A stretch of 64,000 nt of DNA from Jatrophihabitans_A lederbergiae. Its GTDB lineage: Bacteria; Actinomycetota; Actinomycetes; Mycobacteriales; Jatrophihabitantaceae. Shown here piece after piece: positions 46,915 to 53,817 of the stretch. Under the pieces are notes generated by a model. The model was not told the DNA's origin, ran no database searches, and worked only from the letters and a program-made list of their open reading frames with translations. A program made the translations under genes and the position numbers. Position 1 is the stretch's first letter. Every line of letters begins with the position of its first letter. The stretch spans positions 186,001 to 250,000 of the forward strand of contig NZ_JAVREH010000003.1 in the NCBI RefSeq assembly GCF_031845305.1. Reading direction: 5' to 3'.

Positions 46915-48230
46915 CCGCCGTGCTGCCCGTCCCCGGCCTGACCGATCCGGCGAAGCCCAAGAAGCTCAGCGCCTCCGAGCGCACTCTGCCGTCCGGCCTT
47001 CGGGTGGTGGCGGTCCGCCGTCCGTCCGTGCCGATGGTCGAGGTCCGGCTGCGGGTGCCGTTCTTCTCCGGCAAGGCGAGCCACCTCGCGCGTGCGACGC
47101 TGCTCTCGGGGACCATCCTGACCGGCACCGGTGAGCGGGACCGGATCGGTCTCGCCGTCGCGCTGGGGCAACTGGGCGGCGACATCTCGGTTTCGGTGGA
47201 CGCCGATCGGCTCCAGCTCTCCGGCTCGGCCCTTGCCTCGCGGTTACCCGCCCTGCTCGACCTGTACGCCGAGATCCTGACCTCGGCCAGCTACTCCGCC
47301 ACCGAGGTGGCGGGTGAGCGTGAGCGGCTGATCGAGCGCATCACCATGTCGCGGGCACAACCGGGCGTCATCGCGAACGAGGCGCTGGCCCGGCGGGTGG
47401 CGCCAGGGCATCCGTACGCAGAGCTGCTGCCGAATACCGAGGCGGTCGCGGCGACCACGGCCAGCCAGCTGCGCAACCTGCATCGTGACCTGGTGCTGCC
47501 CGAAGGCTCCCTGCTCGTGATCGTCGGCGACGTGTCGGCGTCCCGGGCGCTGGATGTGGCGGAGTCGGCGCTCGCCGAGTGGACGGGCGGACCGGCCAAG
47601 GTCAAGCTCGCGCCGCTGCCGGCGCTGCGGCCCGGACCGCTGCAGATCATCGACCGGCCGGGCTCGGTGCAGACCTCGATCCGGCTGAGCGGAACCGCGC
47701 TACCCCGCCGCGACGAGCGGTATTCAGCCCTGCAGCTGGCGAATCTGATCTTCGGCGGGTACTTCTCCTCGCGGTGGGTCGAGAACATTCGCGAGGACAA
47801 GGGCTATTCGTACTCGCCGCGCAGTGGGCTCGACCACCTTGCCCTCGGCTCGTCGTTCACGGTGACAGCGGATGTGGCCACTGAGGTGACGGCCCCGGCC
47901 ATCCTCGAGACGATGTACGAGCTCGGCCGGATCGCGTCGCTACCAGTGACCGAGACCGAGCTGGAGTCGGTACGCCAGTACGCGATCGGCAATCTCGCCA
48001 TGTCGACCTCGACTCAGGCGGGCATCGCGACGACCCTGTCGACTCTGCTGGGGACAGGTCTGAGCATTGACTGGCTGGCCGAGCAACCCGTGCGGCTGTC
48101 CAAGGTGACGGTGGCCGAGGTCGCCGAAGTGGCGTCGGAGTTCCTGTCGCCGCGCAAGCTGGTGGGTGTCGCGGTCGGCGACGCGACGGCGATCACGGCT
48201 CCGCTGTCCCGGGTCATCGACGTCGAGTAG
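46911..48230 (+). CDS. M16-family peptidase, non-catalytic partner subunit
   Basis: A 439-residue protein from a GTG overlapping the first M16 gene. It shares the fold (LRVVAVRRPSVPMVEVRLRVPF, then GGYFSSRWVENIREDKGYSYSPRSG, the Arg/Tyr substrate-binding motif), but the place of HxxEH is taken by HLARATLLSG, so zinc cannot bind. This is the usual division of labour in M16 pairs, where the inactive subunit supplies the RxxxxRY-like substrate contacts. Its stop directly abuts the nudC GTG. Confidence 0.94.
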   Translation: MTAVLPVPGLTDPAKPKKLSASERTLPSGLRVVAVRRPSVPMVEVRLRVPFFSGKASHLARATLLSGTILTGTGERDRIGLAVALGQLGGDISVSVDADRLQLSGSALASRLPALLDLYAEILTSASYSATEVAGERERLIERITMSRAQPGVIANEALARRVAPGHPYAELLPNTEAVAATTASQLRNLHRDLVLPEGSLLVIVGDVSASRALDVAESALAEWTGGPAKVKLAPLPALRPGPLQIIDRPGSVQTSIRLSGTALPRRDERYSALQLANLIFGGYFSSRWVENIREDKGYSYSPRSGLDHLALGSSFTVTADVATEVTAPAILETMYELGRIASLPVTETELESVRQYAIGNLAMSTSTQAGIATTLSTLLGTGLSIDWLAEQPVRLSKVTVAEVAEVASEFLSPRKLVGVAVGDATAITAPLSRVIDVE

Positions 48231-49187
48231 GTGACATTGACCCTGTCCACAGATCCCTGGCAGCTCCCCGAGGTGCCGGTGCTGTCGCGCTCGGCGCACG
48301 ACCGCATCGCGCACCGCCGCGATGACGACGGGTGGCTGGCCCGGGCGTGGCAGAACCCGAGCAGCCAGGTGCTGGTGGTCTCGGCCGATGGAACCGCGGC
48401 GCTGCGCCCGGACGCCGACCGGCCCAGGCTGACCTTCCGTGCGCCGTCGGAGGTGCAGGGCATCGCCGGTGTTCGGGTGCTACTGGGCGAGGCCGACGGC
48501 CTGGTGTACTTCGCGCTGTTGGCTGCCGAGCAGGTCGCCGAGCCGGACTGGGCGAGCCTGCGGGCGCTGGCCACCGACCTGTCCGACCTCGACGTCGGTC
48601 TGCTGACCGCGGCGGTGGCACTGCAGGCGTGGCATCAGCGCCACCCACGCTGCCCACGGTGCGGTGCCACCACCGAGCCCGCGCAGGCCGGCTGGAGTCG
48701 CCGGTGCCCGGTCGATTCTTCGGTGCACTTCCCGCGGACCGATCCCGCCGTGATCATGCTCGTCCACGATGGCGCGGGCCGGTGCGTGCTGGCCCGTGGC
48801 CCGCAGTGGGCGCCGGGTCGGATGTCGGTGCTCGCCGGCTTCGTCGAGGCGGGGGAGTCCGCAGAGGCGGCCGTCGCGCGAGAGGTTGCCGAAGAGGTCG
48901 GCGTCCAGGTCCGCGACGTCCGCTACATCGCCAGCCAGCCACATCCCTTTCCGGCCTCGCTGATGCTGGGCTTCACCGCGCGCCTGGCCGGCGATGCCAC
49001 GCTGCGGATCGACGACGAAGAGATCGCCGAGGCCGACTGGTTCACCCGCGACGATGTTCGGCGGGCGTCGGACTGGGGCGACGAGGGCGCGAGCTCGGTG
49101 CCTGAGGGTGCGCTGCTGCGGGCCTTGCCCCCGAGGATGTCCATCGCCCGCCAGTTGCTGCAGATGTGGCTCGAAACCTCGGACTGA
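48231..49187 (+). CDS. nudC: NAD+ diphosphatase / RNA deNADding enzyme NudC
   Basis: A 318-residue Nudix enzyme hydrolysing NAD(H) and NAD-capped RNA 5' ends. The zinc ribbon is CPRCG...RRC with four ligands, the Nudix box GFVEAGESAEAAVAREVAEEVG is intact, and the NudC signature after it normally reads SQPWPFPxS. Here it is SQPHPFPAS (residues 235-243), with His at 238 in place of the conserved Trp. That residue lies beside the NAD-binding site in known structures, so substrate handling may differ. The start is a GTG right after the M16 stop. Confidence 0.95.
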   Translation: MTLTLSTDPWQLPEVPVLSRSAHDRIAHRRDDDGWLARAWQNPSSQVLVVSADGTAALRPDADRPRLTFRAPSEVQGIAGVRVLLGEADGLVYFALLAAEQVAEPDWASLRALATDLSDLDVGLLTAAVALQAWHQRHPRCPRCGATTEPAQAGWSRRCPVDSSVHFPRTDPAVIMLVHDGAGRCVLARGPQWAPGRMSVLAGFVEAGESAEAAVAREVAEEVGVQVRDVRYIASQPHPFPASLMLGFTARLAGDATLRIDDEEIAEADWFTRDDVRRASDWGDEGASSVPEGALLRALPPRMSIARQLLQMWLETSD

Positions 49188-49191
49188 GGAC

Positions 49192-49854
49192 CTACTCCTC
49201 GCGCGGGCGCGCGAACAACGCCGGATGCGACGGATCGTCATAGCGCAGCACCACATCGGCCTGCCCTGCCGGATCGACGTCGATCTCGTACCGGTCGAAG
49301 GCCGGTAGCGCCCAGGCCTCTTCCGCGGGCGCGAGCCGGCGAAGCGCCTGCCGGCTGACCGAGAAGTGGACGACGATGTCGAAGGCCAGACCGGTGTCGA
49401 GCAGCAGCTCGCCGCGCACCAGCACAATGGCCTCGGCGGCCAGCGGCACCGGCGGAGTCCGGGCTGACCGGTTGCTGACCGGGTCGCGCAGGGCAGGCAG
49501 ATAGCTGCCGGTGCCGCCCGCGCCCAGCGGCTTGAGCACCTCGCGCTGCAGCGCCGCGGTGTCCAGCCATCCGGTGTAGAAGGACTCGACGTCGGTCTTG
49601 CCGTACTCGAACCGCAGCGACGCGTCGCGATAGAAGTCCACTCCGCGCACCGTGGCCACGGGATGGCCCCGCACCGCGAGCCGCTCGGCCACGCCGGTGA
49701 TCAGCGGCTCGAGGTCCACCCATCCGGGCGCGTCCAGTGCGACCCGGAGCGGATGCGGTTGTCCGGCGTGCGCGATGTCGGTCTGCCGCTGGAGGAACAA
49801 CTCGGTGAGCCGGCCCGCGAGTAGGCCCGGGCTGATGGGGTTGAAGCGCCTCAC
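49192..49854 (-). CDS. Uridine kinase-like protein with a degenerate P-loop
   Basis: A 220-residue protein from a GTG overlapping the mycoredoxin stop by 4 nt. Beyond the N-terminus it has the nucleoside-kinase layout: LRVALDAPGWVDLEPL where GxxGxGKS would be expected, GHPVATVRGVDFYRDASLRFEYG, ESFYTGWLD, and PAFDRYEIDVDP. The Walker A Lys is absent. This family, without a proper P-loop, recurs in actinobacteria and is often mislabelled uridine kinase. Whether it still binds a nucleoside is open. It is co-transcribed with mycoredoxin on the minus strand, convergent with nudC. Confidence 0.82.
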   Translation of the reverse strand: MRRFNPISPGLLAGRLTELFLQRQTDIAHAGQPHPLRVALDAPGWVDLEPLITGVAERLAVRGHPVATVRGVDFYRDASLRFEYGKTDVESFYTGWLDTAALQREVLKPLGAGGTGSYLPALRDPVSNRSARTPPVPLAAEAIVLVRGELLLDTGLAFDIVVHFSVSRQALRRLAPAEEAWALPAFDRYEIDVDPAGQADVVLRYDDPSHPALFARPREE

Positions 49855-50099
49855 GCCAGCGCGCGAAGCTTCTCCTGCACCTGGGCGACAGAGGGGTTGG
49901 TGAGTGCCGATCCGTCGGAGAACTCGAGCGTGGGCACCGTCTGGTTGCCACCGTTGACCTGCATCACGCGGACGGCAGCGTCCTCGTCCCGCTCGATGTC
50001 CACCTCGTCGAACTTGATGCCCGCGCGGTCCAGACCGCTCTTGAGCCGGGCGCAGAAGCCGCACCACGAGGTGGTGTACATCGTGAACGAACCAGTCAT
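49851..50099 (-). CDS. Mycoredoxin / glutaredoxin-like protein
   Basis: An 82-residue thioredoxin-fold oxidoreductase, MTGSFTMYTTSWCGFCARLK. The redox motif is C13-GF-C16, and the cis-Pro region TVPTLEF and the GS(A)LTNPS loop are in place. In actinobacteria that use mycothiol, such proteins reduce mycothiol-protein disulphides. Its gene precedes the uridine kinase-like gene by overlap and is divergent from uvrD2, the arrangement seen in mycobacteria (Rv3198A/Rv3198c). Confidence 0.93.
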   Translation of the reverse strand: MTGSFTMYTTSWCGFCARLKSGLDRAGIKFDEVDIERDEDAAVRVMQVNGGNQTVPTLEFSDGSALTNPSVAQVQEKLRALA

Positions 50100-50227
50100 G
50101 GTCGGAACAGCCCTTCGAGCGGGGACGGTGTGCACCTGTAGCAGCACGCGCCGGGTTGGGAATGTTCCCCGCCACCTTCGTCCACCGCGCCGACGGTTCT
50201 GTCAGACGGCGTTGGCAGGATGCAGGG

Positions 50228-52264
50228 GTGACTTCAGCCAGCTCGCCCACGCCGCAACTCACCGGCAACACGGGCGCCGACGGGATCCTGGCCGGCCTCG
50301 ATCCTGAGCAGTCCGAGGCCGCGCAGGCGGTTCGCGGTCCGGTGTGCATCCTGGCCGGTGCCGGCACCGGCAAGACGAGGGCCATCACCCATCGCATCGC
50401 CTATGCGGTGGCCACCGGTGCCGTGCCCCCCGAGGCGGTGCTCGCCGTGACGTTCACCGCGCGGGCGGCCGGTGAGCTACGCACCAGGCTGCGCGCCCTC
50501 GGTGCCAACGGCGTGCAGGCACGGACCTTCCACGCCGCGGCGTTACGCCAGCTCAGCTATTTCGCGCCGCAGATCCTCGGGGGTCCCATGCCCGAGGTCG
50601 CCGGCAACCCGATCCGATGGGTGTCCCAGGCCGCCAACCGGCTGCGGCTGCGCACGGACAAGACCGAACTCCGGGACCTCGCCAGTGAGATCGACTGGGC
50701 GAAGTCCTCGCTCGTGTCACCGGGCGAGTACGTCACCGCGGCGGCCCGGGCGAACCGCGGCATCTCCCTCACGCCCGCCAAGGTTGCCGAGGTTTACGCC
50801 GGCTACGAAGAGGCGAAGCGGCGCAACGACGAGATCGACTTCTCCGACCTGTTGCTCATCATGGCCGGTGCCCTCGAAGAGCTTCCCGACGTCGCCCGGG
50901 CGGTGCGCGCCCAGTACCGCTACTTCGTGATCGACGAGTACCAGGATGTCTCGCCGGTGCAGCAGCGCCTGCTGGACGCCTGGGTCGGCGACCGCCGCGA
51001 CCTGTGCGTCGTCGGCGACGCCAACCAGACCATCTACTCGTTCGCGGGTGCGAAGCCGTCCTACCTGCTCGAGTTCGCTGACCGCTATCCCGACGCCACC
51101 GTCGTTCGGCTGGAACGCGACTATCGATCCACGCCGCAGATCGTCGAGCTGGCCAACCGCTTGATGAGCGGCGCGCAGCAACGCGACGCCGGCCTCAGGC
51201 TGATCGGTCAGCGCCCGGACGGCCCCAAACCGACGTTCGCCGAGCACGACGACGAGGTCGCCGAGGCAGCGGCTGTCGCCTCGACCGCCAAACGGCTGAT
51301 CGCCGAGGGGACGCCGGCGGCCGAGATTGCCATCCTCTTCCGGATCAACGCCCAGTCCGAGGTGTACGAGCAGGCGCTCACAGAGGCAGGCATTTCGTAC
51401 GTGCTGCGTGGCGGCGAGCGCTTCTTCGAGCGAGCCGAAGTCCGCCAGGCGCTCGTCCTGCTGCGTGGCGCCGCGCGAGCCGATGACGGTTCGGTGCCGC
51501 TTCCGCAGTCCGTCGCCGAGGTGCTCAGCTCGGTGGGCTGGAATCTCGAGCACCCGCCGCCGGGTGGCGCCGCGCGTGAGCGCTGGGAGTCGCTCGCGGC
51601 TCTGGTGAACCTGGCCGAGCAATTCGTGACCGAACTCCCCGAGGCCAGGCTCGACGAGTTCAATGCCGACCTCGAGCAACGCGCGGCGTCGCAGCACGCG
51701 CCGACCGTGCAGGGAGTGACGTTGGCATCGCTGCACTCGGCGAAGGGACTCGAGTGGGACGCCGTCTTCCTGGTCGGCGTGACGGATCAGACGATCCCGA
51801 TCCAGCACGCCACCACCGAAGAACAGCTGGCCGAGGAGCGGCGGCTGTTCTACGTCGGCATCACCCGGGCGCGGCAGCGACTGATGCTGTCGTGGGCACT
51901 GGCTCGCAACCCCGGTCAGGCGCGTCGGCGCAAGCCCAGCCGATTCCTCGACGGGCTGCGGCCCGGTGCAGGAACCCGGCAAGCGGGCACCCCCAAGCGT
52001 GCCAAGGTGGTTCCGCAATCCGAGGACGCCGCGGCCTTCGGACGGTTGCGAACCTGGCGCAAGAAGCAGGCCGAGGCGCAGGGTGTGCCGGCCTACGTCG
52101 TCTTCTCCGACGCGACGCTGGTAGCGATCGCCAACCGCGCTCCGAGCGACGACACGGAGCTGGCCCAGGTTCCCGGAGTCGGGCCGACGAAACTTGAGCG
52201 CTACGCCGAACCGGTGCTCGCCGTGCTGGCGGGCCAGGACCCGGAGCCCGTCGAAATCTCCTGA
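50228..52264 (+). CDS. uvrD2: UvrD2-type superfamily 1 helicase with C-terminal HRDC domain
   Basis: A 678-residue 3'-5' DNA helicase from the GTG at 50228 (a start at 50156 would add 24 non-conserved residues). Motif I is GAGTGKT (44-50), motif II VIDEYQDVSPVQ, motif III GDANQTIYSFAGA, and motif VI FYVGITRARQRL. The C-terminal HRDC domain is about 605-670 (VFSDATLVAIANRAP, VPGVGPTKLERY). The stretch between them, around RFLDGLRPGAG and TPKRAKVVPQSEDAAAFG, has no cysteines, so the tetracysteine zinc module of mycobacterial UvrD2 is missing. It is divergent from mycoredoxin. Confidence 0.95.
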   Translation: MTSASSPTPQLTGNTGADGILAGLDPEQSEAAQAVRGPVCILAGAGTGKTRAITHRIAYAVATGAVPPEAVLAVTFTARAAGELRTRLRALGANGVQARTFHAAALRQLSYFAPQILGGPMPEVAGNPIRWVSQAANRLRLRTDKTELRDLASEIDWAKSSLVSPGEYVTAAARANRGISLTPAKVAEVYAGYEEAKRRNDEIDFSDLLLIMAGALEELPDVARAVRAQYRYFVIDEYQDVSPVQQRLLDAWVGDRRDLCVVGDANQTIYSFAGAKPSYLLEFADRYPDATVVRLERDYRSTPQIVELANRLMSGAQQRDAGLRLIGQRPDGPKPTFAEHDDEVAEAAAVASTAKRLIAEGTPAAEIAILFRINAQSEVYEQALTEAGISYVLRGGERFFERAEVRQALVLLRGAARADDGSVPLPQSVAEVLSSVGWNLEHPPPGGAARERWESLAALVNLAEQFVTELPEARLDEFNADLEQRAASQHAPTVQGVTLASLHSAKGLEWDAVFLVGVTDQTIPIQHATTEEQLAEERRLFYVGITRARQRLMLSWALARNPGQARRRKPSRFLDGLRPGAGTRQAGTPKRAKVVPQSEDAAAFGRLRTWRKKQAEAQGVPAYVVFSDATLVAIANRAPSDDTELAQVPGVGPTKLERYAEPVLAVLAGQDPEPVEIS

Positions 52265-52360
52265 GCTGAGGAATGCCCTGTGCGCCACGGTGAATTGGGG
52301 GTCCAGGCCTCGTGCCGTTGGCGCTCGGCCACCCGGGTATTTGCCACCACTAGGAAACTC

Positions 52361-52414
52361 GAAAAAAGAATTCTCGAAAATAGTTTGTGCGCATCCGATG
52401 AGCTCCGATAGCCT
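52361..52414 (+). promoter_or_regulatory. whiB7 promoter with adjacent A/T tract (WhiB7-type autoregulation)
   Basis: An unusual A/T-rich block (GAAAAAAGAATT to about 52382) lies just before a -35 TTGTGC (52385-52390). An 18-bp spacer leads to the -10 TAGCCT (52409-52414). WhiB7 is known to activate sigma-A promoters carrying an A/T-rich element just upstream of the -35, its own among them. The predicted start near 52421 precedes the upstream ORF and attenuator. The 223-bp gap from uvrD2 holds nothing else. Confidence 0.65.
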
Positions 52415-52487
52415 CGCGTACACACAAGCAACCGACCCGCGCGCCGCCACCGAGCGTCGCGTCGAGATCGCCGAGGAGGTGCCGGAC

Positions 52488-52655
52488 ATGTCGAACTACC
52501 TGATGATCAACGCAGCCACTGACGTCGCGGCTGCCTTCGGTGCTGTCGTCGTCGGCGCTGCCTTCACCGTGAACGTCTCTCCGAAGCACCGTCAGCTCGC
52601 TAGCCCCGGAATGACCGATGGTCGGACCCGTCGACCTCCTGAGATACCGCTCTGA
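52488..52655 (+). CDS. Upstream leader ORF of whiB7
   Basis: A 55-codon ORF in the whiB7 leader, with GAGGAGG eight bases before its ATG. It encodes MSNYLMINAATDVAAAFGA and a basic C-terminus. It ends 21 bases before a strong intrinsic terminator hairpin and 151 bases before whiB7. Upstream ORFs of this kind control whiB7/wblC by ribosome-mediated attenuation: stalling by ribosome-targeting antibiotics changes leader folding so that transcription reads through. The peptide itself may have no separate function. The ribosome-binding site is among the strongest in the window. Confidence 0.65.
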   Translation: MSNYLMINAATDVAAAFGAVVVGAAFTVNVSPKHRQLASPGMTDGRTRRPPEIPL

Positions 52656-52676
52656 ACATCCTGAGCGATCCTCTCG

Positions 52677-52720
52677 AGGCCGCGGATTCCCTGACCGGGA
52701 AGCCGCGGCCTTTGTCATTT
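52677..52720 (+). terminator. Attenuator hairpin in the whiB7 leader
   Basis: AGGCCGCGG (52677-52685) pairs with CCGCGGCCT (52703-52711), and within it TTCCC pairs with GGGAA around the loop TGACC, giving 14 bp with one mismatch. TTTGTCATTT follows, a rare U-rich tract here. It sits between the leader ORF and whiB7, so termination here would block whiB7 expression. Confidence 0.8.
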
Positions 52721-52806
52721 CCGGACGGCAGTCAATTTCCCGTTCCAGCACCGAGAGACAACTGAATACGGACATCCATCAGACATCAACTAGGAGGTGA
52801 ACCGAC

Positions 52807-53166
52807 GTGTTCGCGATCGGAGCTCAGCCGGAGCCGAGCCAGCCGTGGGTCGTGGCCGAACCGCAGGCCGCTATCTCGATGTGTGAGCCACTGCCGCCCA
52901 CCGTCGACCCTGCATTCGGCGCCGACATCGAGGGCCTGCCGTGCCGCTCGTTCGACGCTGATCTGTGGTTCGGTGAGACTCCCGCCGAACTCGAGCAGGC
53001 CAAGACGCACTGCGCCGAGTGCCCGGTACGTGCCGGGTGCCTCGCCGGGGCCTTGGATCGGCGCGAGCCGTGGGGCGTCTGGGGCGGGGAGATCTTCAGC
53101 CAGGGAACCGTCATCGAGCGCAAGCGACCCCGTGGCCGTCCGCGCAAGACCGTCGTCGCGGCATGA
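52807..53166 (+). CDS. whiB7: WhiB7 (WblC) Fe-S transcriptional activator of antibiotic resistance
   Basis: A 119-residue protein from a GTG with a strong AGGAGGTG site. Cluster cysteines are C46, C69, C72 and C78 (LPCRSF and HCAECPVRAGC), binding a 4Fe-4S cluster. The sigma-contacting turn GVWGG is at 90-94, preceded by EPW, and the C-terminal AT-hook RGRPRK (109-114) reads A/T-rich DNA next to promoter -35 elements. This set of features is specific to WhiB7 among Wbl proteins. It should activate efflux, ribosome-protection and other resistance genes after ribosome inhibition. Control is by the autoregulated promoter and the leader attenuator. Position beside uvrD2 matches mycobacteria. Confidence 0.95.
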   Translation: MFAIGAQPEPSQPWVVAEPQAAISMCEPLPPTVDPAFGADIEGLPCRSFDADLWFGETPAELEQAKTHCAECPVRAGCLAGALDRREPWGVWGGEIFSQGTVIERKRPRGRPRKTVVAA

Positions 53167-53267
53167 ACGGCGCTCCCACGTCCGGCGTCCACGACGCCAT
53201 CGCCAGCCGTCTCACCTGGGTCGGTGGAAGAACATTCAGCAGCACGTCTCTAGCAAGGAGCACCACC

Positions 53268-53465
53268 ATGTATTCGATGTACGAAGCACTCGCGCGAGAG
53301 CGAATGCGGGAGCGGCGGGAGCAGGCCGCGCAATCGCGGCTGTGCTCGCAGCTGGCCTCGGCCCGGCTCTGGCGGCGGCTGGCGGCCTACTCGGCCCGTC
53401 AGGAGGCGCGCTCTCAGCGCCACCTCGCGGAGCGGTCGGCGGTCGACTACCAGCTCGTCGCGTAA
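53268..53465 (+). CDS. Small conserved Arg/Ala-rich protein downstream of whiB7
   Basis: A 65-residue highly charged helical protein starting MYSMYEALARERMRERREQ, with AAGGAG seven bases upstream. It contains repeated QAAQSRLCSQLASARLW-type heptads and no membrane segment. I have seen similar short genes next to whiB genes in actinobacteria but know no function. It lies 101 bp after whiB7 in the same direction with no terminator visible between, so it may be part of the WhiB7 response. An in-frame ORF extends further upstream but without a ribosome site. Confidence 0.6.
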   Translation: MYSMYEALARERMRERREQAAQSRLCSQLASARLWRRLAAYSARQEARSQRHLAERSAVDYQLVA

Positions 53466-53595
53466 CGATGTCGGTGTGGGTCCCTTACCGCCTGAGGCGA
53501 TGTGGTCTCGGGTCCGGCGGGCTCCGGAGTCGTTCGAGAAGACCCCACTGTTCCGCCAGCTCGCGTGGTTGCCGCACTTCGGGTGTGATGGCGGG

Positions 53596-53778
53596 ATGGA
53601 TGAACCAGCGAAGGCGTGCCAGCTGTGCGGGCGCACAAGCGATCCGGCCACTGAGGGTGATCCGCCGCTGGCTTGGTCGATGGACCGGACCGGCGAGCGG
53701 GTCAGCTGGACCTGTTCCAGCTGCGCTGCCCAGCACGTTCGCTCGATCGAGGCGAAGCTGGCACCGGAGTGGTGGTGA
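53596..53778 (+). CDS. Small zinc-ribbon hypothetical protein
   Basis: A 60-residue protein from an ATG at 53596 (MDEPAKACQLCG); a GTG at 53476 would give 100 residues. Two CxxC pairs, CQLCG and CSSCA in SWTCSSCAAQHVRSIEAKL, should bind one zinc. Similar short zinc-ribbon proteins occur in many actinobacteria near this place. No function is known. It ends 39 bp before the convergent ABC1 kinase gene. Confidence 0.55.
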   Translation: MDEPAKACQLCGRTSDPATEGDPPLAWSMDRTGERVSWTCSSCAAQHVRSIEAKLAPEWW

Positions 53779-53817
53779 GTCGCTCGGGCGAGCTGCCGCG
53801 TGACCAGCGGCGACCAC

